64,000 nt of DNA from JBAYDV01 sp041672845. Lineage in GTDB: Bacteria; Bacteroidota; Bacteroidia; Bacteroidales; UBA932. The stretch is from the NCBI GenBank assembly GCA_041672845.1, contig JBAYYV010000001.1:372001-436000 (forward strand), given 5' to 3'. This document shows positions 36,640 through 45,712 of the stretch, in pieces (the first letter of the stretch is position 1; the number at the start of each line of letters is the position of its first letter). The notes under the pieces were generated by a model, which was not told the DNA's origin, searched no databases, and was given only the letters and a program-made list of their open reading frames with translations. The translations under genes and the position numbers were made by a program.

Positions 36640-37569
36640 TTATAGTTCTTTATCTTTACTATTATCAATGTTTGTTTTTAAAGTATTCTCTTTTAGGTTT
36701 TTTTTCTTCTGCACTTTTTTCATAATATCCCGAGTAAGAATCTCATATACTTCTTTATGTTCCTTAAGGTTAAGTCTTTCTAGTAATTCTAAATGTTTAT
36801 GAATAGTATTCATATCACCCCTAACAGCAGGACCAGTTCTCATTTCATCAGGAGAACGTAAAAAAGATTTTCTAACCATTTCTATAGTAGTAGGCATTAA
36901 GTAGGTACTCCAGCTACCAGCTACATCATAAGCCATAGATAAAAGGTAATTAATAAAATTACAAGAGAAAACTGCTGCACAATGCATTCTAAGTCTCTTT
37001 TCAGAATTAGCAAATTGAAAATCTTTACTAATAGATGATGTTAAATTTTCAAGAACCTCTTCAGTTTCTTTATCACTAGCTTCTAATAGAAAGGGAAGTG
37101 CTTCGAAATTTACATCTTTTGATCTACTTAACGTCATCAATGGATATAAAACTCCATAGCCAATATCATTTTCTCCTAAATCTTTCATAACATCGATACA
37201 AGTAGCTCCAGAAGTATGAAAAATATAGCATTTGTGATGATGACTATCTTGGTCAAATGATGGATTATTATGATTTTTAGAGGCTGACGCCAATTTTTTT
37301 ACTGCACCTGATACATAATTATCTGATACAGAGATAATAATAATATCAGAGGAACATAAATCATTGATATTATCAGTGGAAGTAGTAGTAGCTGCTGTAG
37401 TTTTATCAGAATTAGTTAAATAGATTCTATTTAAACTATTAATTAAACGATCTGCATGAGAGTCTGTTCTATTATATATATAATCAATAGTATGACCGGC
37501 TTCTTTTAAAGCTATGGCCATTCTGGTAGCACAATTTCCTGCGCCGATAAATGATATATTATATTTCAT
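36640..37569 (-). CDS. Rossmann-fold oxidoreductase-like protein with DUF2520
   Basis: The N-terminus carries a dinucleotide-binding motif (ISFIGAGNCATRMAIALKEA), followed after about 150 residues by a helical DUF2520 domain (CAAVFSCNFINYLLSMAYD). It resembles F420-dependent NADP reductase/ketopantoate-reductase-like proteins, but no reaction is known to me. It has 309 residues; the lysine-rich C-terminal tail (about residues 285-309) is probably disordered. It is cotranscribed with the KdsC-like gene (43 bp downstream) and the isomerase-like gene (15 bp upstream). Confidence 0.85.
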   Translation of the reverse strand: MKYNISFIGAGNCATRMAIALKEAGHTIDYIYNRTDSHADRLINSLNRIYLTNSDKTTAATTTSTDNINDLCSSDIIIISVSDNYVSGAVKKLASASKNHNNPSFDQDSHHHKCYIFHTSGATCIDVMKDLGENDIGYGVLYPLMTLSRSKDVNFEALPFLLEASDKETEEVLENLTSSISKDFQFANSEKRLRMHCAAVFSCNFINYLLSMAYDVAGSWSTYLMPTTIEMVRKSFLRSPDEMRTGPAVRGDMNTIHKHLELLERLNLKEHKEVYEILTRDIMKKVQKKKNLKENTLKTNIDNSKDKEL

Positions 37570-37584
37570 ATTCCAGTTTATGTC

Positions 37585-38847
37585 TTACGATTTAGTTATA
37601 ATAATATGGTTACCTAATTGTTTAGAAAAGAAAGTATTATAATCAGATATATTACTAAAAGCAAATCTGATTTGAGATCTACATCTTTCTTTTACTTCAG
37701 TATTAAGTAATACCGTACCACCAATTTTAATATATTTATCTAAACGAGGATTCCCTATTTTGAAAATAGAATATTCTCCTTTAGGAAGTATTCCTTTTAT
37801 TCCTACGCCTAAACCAGACTCATAATGAGTAGGTAAACTGTATGAATCTATCATACTGAAAGGAATAGTACAATGAGCAAAATCTATGGTCAAATCTTTT
37901 ATAGAAGAAGAAGATGGATTAGCCTGAAACCCAGGATTTCCAAATAGTGTATCACTAATAATCATCGACCATAAGGACATTAAGTCACCTTCACAGCTTG
38001 AAATAATACCTCTATCATTCAATAAAGCTAAAGCTAAACAAGCAGTAGTATGAGTAGGATCTAGAAGATCGAAACATTTGATACTAAGGGACGTAAGTTT
38101 ATTTTTTTCTACAAAAACATTTATAGCTTCATATAAACATAAAGCCTTTATTATTTCATTTCTTCTGTTTTCAGGAAAGTTAAGATTATAAGAATTTATA
38201 TCTATTTTATGTATTTCTTTACTACCTACAATTTTATTAGAAGTATTAACTTTAAATATTTTATTAAATTCTTCGATAACATCATCTAGACTAATATCGA
38301 TGAATTTAACTTTATGTCTGTTCTCTAAGTATTTCTTATCTAATTCTGAAGAAATAAGCCATTCAGATTCGTGTCCAAAAAGTCCTATCCTTTCATGGGA
38401 TAATCTACATTTTACTCTTGAGTCAGCATATAATTCATCTGCATTTTTATATTCAACTTTTAGATTAATAGGAAGAATATCTTCTTTGGTAAAGTCTAAT
38501 GGAAAATTAGTATGAGTGAATTCATAACTATGTTGAGTCATCCAAGTACATATCTCAAAAGATGCTGCTAATGAATTATGATAACCATCAGAAATTATAT
38601 GAATAGGCTGTGGTAGAGTAGATGCAATATCTTTAAATTTGTATTCAGTACCTCCTGTGGCTACGAAACATAGGGTTTTATCATTAGAATTATTGTTTGA
38701 AATAGTGGCAAATCCGTTTTTAATATCTTCATAACGGATAAGATTTATCTCATCTTGCTTCTTCAGATAATCAAAAAGTTTTTCTCTACAAGATAACACA
38801 GAGTCTTTATTATGTAGTTCTGAGGTAAATATTATAATATTTGTCAT
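37585..38847 (-). CDS. L-fucose/arabinose isomerase-like protein
   Basis: This 420-residue cytosolic protein resembles the FucI/AraA superfamily. The region around residues 260-300 (CLALALLNDRGIISSCEGDL) matches the part of that fold containing the metal-ligand glutamate/aspartate and is followed by the typical HCTIPFSM segment with a conserved histidine. The N-terminal domain looks like the Rossmann-type substrate domain. Overall similarity is low, so sugar isomerase activity is not assured and it may have another substrate. It is the first gene of the operon with DUF2520, KdsC-like and Maf. Confidence 0.68.
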   Translation of the reverse strand: MTNIIIFTSELHNKDSVLSCREKLFDYLKKQDEINLIRYEDIKNGFATISNNNSNDKTLCFVATGGTEYKFKDIASTLPQPIHIISDGYHNSLAASFEICTWMTQHSYEFTHTNFPLDFTKEDILPINLKVEYKNADELYADSRVKCRLSHERIGLFGHESEWLISSELDKKYLENRHKVKFIDISLDDVIEEFNKIFKVNTSNKIVGSKEIHKIDINSYNLNFPENRRNEIIKALCLYEAINVFVEKNKLTSLSIKCFDLLDPTHTTACLALALLNDRGIISSCEGDLMSLWSMIISDTLFGNPGFQANPSSSSIKDLTIDFAHCTIPFSMIDSYSLPTHYESGLGVGIKGILPKGEYSIFKIGNPRLDKYIKIGGTVLLNTEVKERCRSQIRFAFSNISDYNTFFSKQLGNHIIITKS

Positions 38848-38869
38848 TATTTTTTAAAATTATTCTTCG

Positions 38870-38877
38870 CAAAGATA
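38870..38877 (-). promoter_or_regulatory. -7 element for the isomerase-like/DUF2520/kdsC/maf operon
   Basis: The minus strand reads TATCTTTG, a perfect TAnnTTTG, 23 bp before the ATG at 38847. No good -33 box was seen. Confidence 0.45.
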
Positions 38878-38888
38878 GCATCTTTATG

Positions 38889-38896
38889 TAAATTTG
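38889..38896 (+). promoter_or_regulatory. -7 element for valS
   Basis: TAAATTTG is a perfect -7 match, 52 bp before the valS ATG. A weak TTCG sits 19 bp upstream. It is back to back with the minus-strand -7 element 12 bp away, so the two promoters overlap. Confidence 0.5.
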
Positions 38897-38948
38897 CAGG
38901 TCATTGATTATAAACAAAGACAAACAAACATACAAAGAAAAATAGATT

Positions 38949-41600
38949 ATGGAAATATCTGCTAAATATAATCCTAGTGAGGTAGAAGATAAATGGTATG
39001 AATTCTGGTTGAAAAACAAATTATTTCATTCAGAACCAGATGAGAGAAAATCTTATTCTATAGTTATTCCACCTCCAAATGTTACTGGAGTATTGCACAT
39101 GGGACATATGTTGAATAATACTATTCAGGATGTGTTAGTCAGAAGAGCTAGAATGAAAGGTTTTAATGCTTGCTGGGTGCCTGGTACTGATCATGCATCT
39201 ATAGCTACAGAGGCTAAAGTAGTATCTAAACTTAAAGCAGAGGGGATTAAAAAGACAGATCTTTCACGTGAAGAATTTATGAAACATGCTTGGGAATGGA
39301 AAGAAAAGCATGGTGGTATCATCTTAGAGCAATTGAAGAAATTAGGAGCTTCTTGTGACTGGGATAGAACCAAATTTACTATGGATCCTGCTATGAGTAA
39401 AGCTGTAATTAACACTTTCGTATATTTCTACAAGAAAGGATATATATATAGAGGTGTAAGAATGGTTAACTGGGATCCTCAGTCTTTAACCGCGGTAAGT
39501 GATGAAGAGGTAATTCATAAAGAGACTAAATCTAAGTTATATTATATAAGGTATTATATTTCTGATGAAAATGGTAAAGCCACAGATGATTATGTAGTAA
39601 TAGCTACTACACGACCAGAAACTATTATGGCGGATGCTTGTGTTTGTATTAATCCTGAAGATGAACGTTTTCATCATCTTAGAGGTAAGAAAGTCCTTAT
39701 TCCTCTTATTGATAGAGAGATACCTATTATAGAAGATTCATATGTGACTATGGATTTCGGTACAGGTTGCTTGAAAGTGACGCCTGCTCATGATATTAAT
39801 GACTATGAGATAGGTCTTAGACATAATTTACCTGTATTAGATATTATAGATGATCATGGCTGTCTTAACGAAAAAGCTCAAATTTTAGTAGGAGAAGATA
39901 GATTTGTAGCTAGGAAAAAGATCATGAAGATGATAGAAGATGCTGGTCAATGTGAAAAAATAGAAGATTATATTTCTCCAGTAGGTCATTCAGAAAGAAC
40001 AGATGCTGTTATAGAGCCCAAATTATCTTTACAGTGGTTTTTAAAAATGGATAATTTATCTAAAGAGGCTCTAGATAGAGTAGAATCTGATCAGATTAAA
40101 ATGATTCCTGAGAAATTTAAGAATACATATAGACATTGGATGGAAAATGTTCATGACTGGTGTGTTTCACGTCAATTATGGTGGGGTCAACAGATTCCTG
40201 CATATTATCTTCCTTCGGGTGAATTTGTCGTAGAAAAAACTGTAGAGGAAGCATTGGTGTCAGCCAGAAAAATCGATGCTTCTTTAAATATGGAAGATTT
40301 ACATCAAGAAGAAGATGTTTTAGATACATGGTTCTCTTCTTGGTTATGGCCTATATCTGTTTTTGACCCTGAAAAACCGGGGAATCCAGATAAAGAACCT
40401 AATGCTGATTTGAAGTATTATTATCCTACTAATGATTTAGTTACAGCTCCTGAAATTTTATTTTTCTGGGTAGCTAGAATGGTTATGGCAGGTAATGAAT
40501 TTATGCATGATATACCTTTTCGTAATATATATCTTACAGGTATCGTTAGGGACCCACAAGGGAGAAAAATGTCTAAATCTTTAGGTAATTCTCCTGATCC
40601 TATAAAATTAATGAAAATCTATGGTGCTGATGGCGTAAGACTAGGTATGTTATTATGTACTTCTGCTGGTAATGATATTCTTTTCGATGAATCTCAAGTA
40701 GAACAGGGTCGTAATTTTTGTAATAAAGTTTGGAATGCTTATAGATTAGTTAGTGGTTGGGAAATTGACGACAGTCTAAATCAGCCAGAATCTTCTGTCT
40801 TAGCTGCTCAATGGTTTGATAATAAATTATCTGCTACGATTGAATCAGTAGATTATAATTTTGATAAATTCAGAATTTCAGATGCTTTAATGAGTCTTTA
40901 TAAGCTCTTTAAGGACGATTTTTGTGGTTGGTACCTTGAGATTATTAAACCTGAATATGGTAAGCCTCTTGATAAAAAGACATTTGATACTACTCTAGAA
41001 TTCTTTGAAAAATTATTAATATTGTTGCATCCTATTATGCCTTTCATTACTGAAGAGTTATGGCATGCTCTTGCTAAGAGAGGAGAGAAAGAAACTATAA
41101 TGTTAATTCAGCAGCCTAAGGCTTCTAAGTACGATACTAAGATTATAGCTACTTTTGAATTGGCTACAGGAATTATAGCTCAGATTAGGAATATTCGTCA
41201 GACAAAACAAATTTCTCCTAAAAAATCTCTTGATTTAGTCATTAAAGGAGACTTTCCTAAATATTTATTATCAGTAGTTAAACGTATGGCTAACATATCT
41301 GCGGTTACTTATAGTGATATTATAGAGAATCCAGACTTAGGTACTAAGTTTATGGTAGATACTATTGAATTTTTTGTTCCTTTGGCGGGCTTGATTGATC
41401 CTGATGAAGAGATTAAGAAAATGAAAGATGAAATAGATCATTTACAGAAATTTCTTAAATCAGTAAATGGTAAATTATCTAATGCTAAATTTGTGGAACA
41501 TGCTCCAGAAACTGTAGTTAAAAAAGAAAAAAAGAAACAGTCTGATGCTACTACTAAAATAGCTAATTTGAAAAAAAGTATCGAGAGCTTTAGTAATTAA
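38949..41600 (+). CDS. valS: Valyl-tRNA synthetase
   Basis: This class I synthetase charges tRNA-Val. The HIGH-type motif is PPPNVTGVLHMGHMLNNT (residues about 39-56) and the KMSKS motif is GRKMSKSLGNSPDP (about 540). The editing (CP1) domain between them includes ATTRPETIMAD and GTGCLKVTPAHD. The anticodon domain and a C-terminal coiled coil (about residues 815-880) complete it. The length of 883 residues is normal for the family. Confidence 0.97.
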   Translation: MEISAKYNPSEVEDKWYEFWLKNKLFHSEPDERKSYSIVIPPPNVTGVLHMGHMLNNTIQDVLVRRARMKGFNACWVPGTDHASIATEAKVVSKLKAEGIKKTDLSREEFMKHAWEWKEKHGGIILEQLKKLGASCDWDRTKFTMDPAMSKAVINTFVYFYKKGYIYRGVRMVNWDPQSLTAVSDEEVIHKETKSKLYYIRYYISDENGKATDDYVVIATTRPETIMADACVCINPEDERFHHLRGKKVLIPLIDREIPIIEDSYVTMDFGTGCLKVTPAHDINDYEIGLRHNLPVLDIIDDHGCLNEKAQILVGEDRFVARKKIMKMIEDAGQCEKIEDYISPVGHSERTDAVIEPKLSLQWFLKMDNLSKEALDRVESDQIKMIPEKFKNTYRHWMENVHDWCVSRQLWWGQQIPAYYLPSGEFVVEKTVEEALVSARKIDASLNMEDLHQEEDVLDTWFSSWLWPISVFDPEKPGNPDKEPNADLKYYYPTNDLVTAPEILFFWVARMVMAGNEFMHDIPFRNIYLTGIVRDPQGRKMSKSLGNSPDPIKLMKIYGADGVRLGMLLCTSAGNDILFDESQVEQGRNFCNKVWNAYRLVSGWEIDDSLNQPESSVLAAQWFDNKLSATIESVDYNFDKFRISDALMSLYKLFKDDFCGWYLEIIKPEYGKPLDKKTFDTTLEFFEKLLILLHPIMPFITEELWHALAKRGEKETIMLIQQPKASKYDTKIIATFELATGIIAQIRNIRQTKQISPKKSLDLVIKGDFPKYLLSVVKRMANISAVTYSDIIENPDLGTKFMVDTIEFFVPLAGLIDPDEEIKKMKDEIDHLQKFLKSVNGKLSNAKFVEHAPETVVKKEKKKQSDATTKIANLKKSIESFSN

Positions 41601-41626
41601 TTAAGATATATATAAAGTATAAAAGT

Positions 41627-42058
41627 ATGCACGTAGGAAATGAGTCATTCTTAGAGGTAAGATATTATGAAACTGATATGATGTCTATAGTTCATCATTC
41701 TAATTATGTTAGATATTTTGAATATGGTAGATGTTCTTTGATGAAAGAGATGGGAATGCCTATAGAAGAGATAGAAAAAAGAGGCTTTATGATGCCTGTG
41801 GTAGATGTTTATATTAAATATAAAAAAACTTCTACTATGGGGGATGTTCTTAGAATAGTATCTACTTTAGATAAAGAACCTATGGCGAAGACTTATATTA
41901 ATACTAAAATATTTAATCAAAATAATGAATTAGTATGCTTAGGTACAGTCACTTTGGGTTTTATTCATAAAGATACTCGTAAGCCATGTAGAGCTCCTAA
42001 ATTCTATTTGGATGCATTGGCGTCAGTCGATACTGAAAGAAAAAATCTTAATAACTAG
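41627..42058 (+). CDS. YbgC/4-hydroxybenzoyl-CoA thioesterase-like acyl-CoA thioesterase
   Basis: This hotdog-fold thioesterase hydrolyses acyl-CoAs. The family motif YETDMMSIVHHSNYVRYFEYGR contains the catalytic aspartate (D16) with downstream His/Tyr. It has 143 residues, typical of YbgC. It lies 26 bp after valS and 14 bp before an ABC-F gene, so cotranscription is likely. The physiological acyl-CoA is not known. Confidence 0.88.
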   Translation: MHVGNESFLEVRYYETDMMSIVHHSNYVRYFEYGRCSLMKEMGMPIEEIEKRGFMMPVVDVYIKYKKTSTMGDVLRIVSTLDKEPMAKTYINTKIFNQNNELVCLGTVTLGFIHKDTRKPCRAPKFYLDALASVDTERKNLNN

Positions 42059-42072
42059 AAAAGAATATTTTT

Positions 42073-44019
42073 ATGATATCCATTAATGGTTTAACTGTGG
42101 TCTTTGGTGCCCAAGTTTTGTTTGATAATATTGATTTTCACATTTCTGATGGGGAACACGTAGCCTTAGTAGGTAAGAATGGAGCAGGGAAATCTACAAT
42201 ATTAAAATTAATTACTAGTCATCAGAAACCTATTTTAGGTACGATCCAAATATCTTCTAACACTGAAATAGGATATCTTCCTCAGATAATGAATTATTCT
42301 AAGGATAAAACCATTATGGAGGAGGCTCTTACTGCTTTTTATGAAATAACTACCCTTCGAAATAGATTTGATGTTATAAGTGAGGAATTAACCAAACGTA
42401 CAGATTATGAATCAGATTCGTATTCTAAACTTATAATTGAATATAATGATGTAAATGATCATTTAAATATATTTGGTACTGAATCTATTTATCTTCAAGC
42501 CGAAAAGACATTGTTAGGTCTTGGGTTTCATAAGGAAGATTTTGATAAGAATAGAGGTAGTTTTTCTCAAGGCTGGAATATGCGTGTAGAATTGGCTAAA
42601 ATCCTTTTAAGAAAACCTAGTGCCTTGTTATTAGATGAGCCCACTAATCATTTAGATATAGAATCTATTAGGTGGTTAGAAAGTTATTTGAAAACTTATT
42701 CTGGCTCATTATTACTAATATCTCATGATAGGAGTTTTTTAGACGGTGTAACATCTCGTACTATTGAATTGATGCTTGGTAAGGTCCATGACTATAAAGT
42801 GTCTTATACTAAGTATAAAGTGCTTAGAAAGGAACGAATGGCTCAACAAATGGCTGCTTATCGTAATCAACAGAAATTGATTGAGAAAACTGAGGATTTT
42901 ATATCTAAATTTAGATATAAGGCTACGAAATCTAATCAGGTACAGTCTAGAATTAAAGTTTTGGAAAAACTTGATAGAATAGAGGTAGAAGAAGAAGATA
43001 CTAAGACTTTATCTATAAAGTTCCCACCAGCTCCTCGATCAGGAGATATTGTTTTTAGAACTAAGAACTTAATAGGTGGTTATCATAATAAAGATGGTGA
43101 TAAAAAAGTATTTTCCGGTAGAGATTTTGTTATAGAGAGAGGAGAGAAAATAGCTTTTGTAGGTAGAAATGGTGAAGGTAAGAGTACTATGATGAAGATT
43201 CTTTGTGAAGAAATTGATGCTTTATCTGGTGAAGTTCATAAAGGGCATAATGTTAAATTAGGTTATTATGCTCAGAATCAGGAAGATGTTCTGAATACTA
43301 ATCTTACTGTCTATGATACTTTAGAGTATGTAGCTGTAGGGAATGTTCGTACTAAATTAAGAGATATATTAGCAGCTTTCTTGTTCAGAGAAAAAGATAT
43401 TGATAAAAAAGTAGCTGTTTTAAGCGGTGGTGAAAGATCTCGTTTAGCTATGGCTAGATTAATGTTATTTCCTTATAATATTCTTGCATTGGATGAGCCC
43501 ACTAATCATATGGATATGATGTCTAAAGATGTTATGAAGCAGGCTTTAATAAATTATGATGGTACATTGATTATAGTATCACATGACCGTGATTTCTTAA
43601 CTGGGCTGGTAGATAAGGTTTATGAGTTTACAGGAGGTAGTATTAGAGAGTATTTAGGCGGAATGGATGATTATCTTCTCAATACCCAAGCAAATTTCGA
43701 ATCGTCTATAGGTGATACGAATGCTTTGAATATCAAGAAAGAAGATAAATCTGATGTTCATGTTGTTTCTAATAAACAAGTTAATATTCTATCTTTCGAA
43801 GAACAAAAAATATTACGAAAGAAGCATAAGACTTTAAAGAATCTAGAAATTAAAATCTCTGATTTAGAAGATAAAATAAAAAAAACAGAACAAAAACTTT
43901 CAAAATCAAATCAAGATACCGATATTAATAGTTTAACTAAAGAATATCATGATTTGAAGAAACTTCTCGAAACGACTATGTCTAAATGGATGGAATTAGG
44001 TGAGGAGTTAGGTAATTAG
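42073..44019 (+). CDS. ABC-F ATPase (ribosome-associated)
   Basis: This soluble ABC protein has two nucleotide-binding domains. Walker A motifs are GKNGAGKST (near residue 36) and GRNGEGKST (near 367); the second signature is LSGGERSRLAMARL, while the first reads FSQGWNMRVELAKIL. Both Walker B motifs are LLDEPTNHLD/ALDEPTNHMD. A linker with charged helices joins the domains, and a C-terminal coiled coil (about residues 585-645) resembles that of Uup. Members act on translating ribosomes; some give antibiotic protection. There are no membrane segments. 648 residues fit the Uup/YheS range. Confidence 0.9.
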   Translation: MISINGLTVVFGAQVLFDNIDFHISDGEHVALVGKNGAGKSTILKLITSHQKPILGTIQISSNTEIGYLPQIMNYSKDKTIMEEALTAFYEITTLRNRFDVISEELTKRTDYESDSYSKLIIEYNDVNDHLNIFGTESIYLQAEKTLLGLGFHKEDFDKNRGSFSQGWNMRVELAKILLRKPSALLLDEPTNHLDIESIRWLESYLKTYSGSLLLISHDRSFLDGVTSRTIELMLGKVHDYKVSYTKYKVLRKERMAQQMAAYRNQQKLIEKTEDFISKFRYKATKSNQVQSRIKVLEKLDRIEVEEEDTKTLSIKFPPAPRSGDIVFRTKNLIGGYHNKDGDKKVFSGRDFVIERGEKIAFVGRNGEGKSTMMKILCEEIDALSGEVHKGHNVKLGYYAQNQEDVLNTNLTVYDTLEYVAVGNVRTKLRDILAAFLFREKDIDKKVAVLSGGERSRLAMARLMLFPYNILALDEPTNHMDMMSKDVMKQALINYDGTLIIVSHDRDFLTGLVDKVYEFTGGSIREYLGGMDDYLLNTQANFESSIGDTNALNIKKEDKSDVHVVSNKQVNILSFEEQKILRKKHKTLKNLEIKISDLEDKIKKTEQKLSKSNQDTDINSLTKEYHDLKKLLETTMSKWMELGEELGN

Positions 44020-44098
44020 ATAGTTTAATAGCTATATTTAATACTACATTAATAGTAGTTAATATATAATATAAAAATAATAATATAATATAAAAATT

Positions 44099-44842
44099 AT
44101 GGAAATTCTTAAACAACATTATTTGTATGGTATGCATCCTATTTTGGAAGCGTTACGTACTGATAAAAAAATAGATAAAATTTTAATAAAAAAAGGTTTA
44201 GAAGGTGCTCAGTTTGATGAATTAATGGAATTGGTGAAAGCCAAAGATGTTCAAGTTCAGTTTGTCCCTATAGAAAGATTAACTCGTGTTACCAAAGGTA
44301 GTCATCAAGGCGTAGTAGCTGTATTATCTTTAGTAGAACATCTTCTTTTAGAGGAAATGATCGACAAAGCTTTGGCTAAATCTGATTCTCCTATTTTTGT
44401 GATACTTGATGGAGTCAGTGATGTTAGAAATTTCGGTGCTATAGCTAGAAGTGTCGAGTGTTTAGGTGCAGATGGTATTATTTTACCTGCCAAAGGTGGT
44501 GCTAGAATTAATTCTGATGCTATTAAGACATCAAGTGGGGCGTTATTAAGATTAGATACAGCTAAGCCTCAAAATCTTAAAATAGCTATTTTTCAACTTA
44601 AAGAAAAAGGATTTAAAATTATAGGTGCTTCTGAAAAAGCTTCTGAAATTCTTTATCATGCGGATTTAAAAGGTCCTATCGCTATAGTAATAGGTTCTGA
44701 AGATAAAGGTATTTCGCCATCTGTGATTAAAGAATGTGATGAATTACTTCAAATTCCTCTAAAAGGGGAAATAGGTTCTCTAAATGTATCTGTAGCTACT
44801 TCAATAGTACTATATGAAGCATTAAAACAGAGAAAATCCTAA
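44099..44842 (+). CDS. rlmB: 23S rRNA (guanosine-2'-O-)-methyltransferase RlmB-like
   Basis: This SPOUT-class methyltransferase has an N-terminal L30e-like substrate-binding domain (HYLYGMHPILEAL) and a C-terminal SpoU domain with motif 1 (DGVSDVRNFGAIARS), motif 2 (VIGSEDKGISPSV) and motif 3 (IPLKGEIGSLNVSVATSI). It should methylate G2251 of 23S rRNA. Length is 247 residues. It follows the ABC-F gene after 79 bp. Confusion with TrmH or another SpoU protein is possible, but the N-terminal domain favours RlmB. Confidence 0.92.
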   Translation: MEILKQHYLYGMHPILEALRTDKKIDKILIKKGLEGAQFDELMELVKAKDVQVQFVPIERLTRVTKGSHQGVVAVLSLVEHLLLEEMIDKALAKSDSPIFVILDGVSDVRNFGAIARSVECLGADGIILPAKGGARINSDAIKTSSGALLRLDTAKPQNLKIAIFQLKEKGFKIIGASEKASEILYHADLKGPIAIVIGSEDKGISPSVIKECDELLQIPLKGEIGSLNVSVATSIVLYEALKQRKS

Positions 44843-44905
44843 AAAAATGTAACAAAATTTAAGTTATTTCGTCTATATAGACATAACAAATTAATTAATC
44901 TTATT

Positions 44906-45679
44906 ATGAAAAAATGTTTATTATTCTTCTTGATAATATGTACTTCAGTAGTTCTTTCTGCTAAAGATATTACTAAAACAGTTAAAGATGGCAGTTTTAA
45001 TTCTATAGATATATCATCTAAGTACGAAGTAACATTAGTAAAATCTCACACTAATAAAGTAGAAATTTCTTGTGATGAAGATTTAATGAAGTATGCTAAA
45101 ATTTCTATTAGAAATAATGTTTTACATTTAGATTTTAAACAAATGGGTTTATCTAGAAGGATAAAAAATCTATTTAATGATTCTGATGTAAAAGCTATAA
45201 TTTATATAAATAATATAGAGTCTATCAAAATGTCAGGTGCTACAAGTCTTACTTCAGATGACACCTTTAAAGTTTCTTATTTTAAGTTATCTATGAGTGG
45301 TGCTTCTGATATAGATAATCTTATTCTTATAGCTGATAAAATAGATATGAAATGTAGTGGAGCATGTGATACTTATCTAAATTTAAATGCAGATGAAGTA
45401 AATATAGATGGAAGTGGAGCATGCAGTATAAAAATAGTGGGTGAAGCTAAGGATGCAGAATTAGATGTTTCTGGTGCGGTAAGTGTTAGAGCTTATAATT
45501 TTATAGTAGATGATTTTTCTGCAGAGATTTCTGGAGCCTCTAGTGCTAGAATATTTGTTAATAAGAAGTTAGCAATAGATGTTTCAGGAGCTTCTAATTT
45601 ATATTATAAGACTAATAATGAAAATCTGCTCTTAAATATTATAAATGTCAGTAGAGCTTCTTCCTTAAAAAGGAAATAA
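44906..45679 (+). CDS. Exported head-GIN domain (DUF2807) protein
   Basis: The protein has a signal peptide (residues 1-19, VLSAK) and a DUF2807/head-GIN beta-helix. The right-handed repeat is visible as a ladder of SGA units about 20 residues apart: MSGATS, MSGASD, CSGACD, GSGACS, VSGAVS, ISGASS and VSGASN, ending in a degenerate VSRASS. This family is common in Bacteroidetes and of unknown function; the fold suggests a periplasmic or surface adhesion-like role. It has 257 residues and no lipobox. The genes around it give no clear clue. Confidence 0.85.
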   Translation: MKKCLLFFLIICTSVVLSAKDITKTVKDGSFNSIDISSKYEVTLVKSHTNKVEISCDEDLMKYAKISIRNNVLHLDFKQMGLSRRIKNLFNDSDVKAIIYINNIESIKMSGATSLTSDDTFKVSYFKLSMSGASDIDNLILIADKIDMKCSGACDTYLNLNADEVNIDGSGACSIKIVGEAKDAELDVSGAVSVRAYNFIVDDFSAEISGASSARIFVNKKLAIDVSGASNLYYKTNNENLLLNIINVSRASSLKRK

Positions 45680-45712
45680 TATATAATAGCTTGAAATACA
45701 ACATATTAATAT

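Noticed and set aside
40117..40329. Minus-strand 70-residue frame antisense to valS
   Set aside because: valS is complete and conserved across this stretch, so the antisense frame is a by-product of codon bias.
44020..44098. Terminator or regulatory hairpin between the ABC-F gene and rlmB
   Set aside because: The ACTAC/GTAGT pairing is short and lies in near-pure A/T sequence where such pairs arise by chance.
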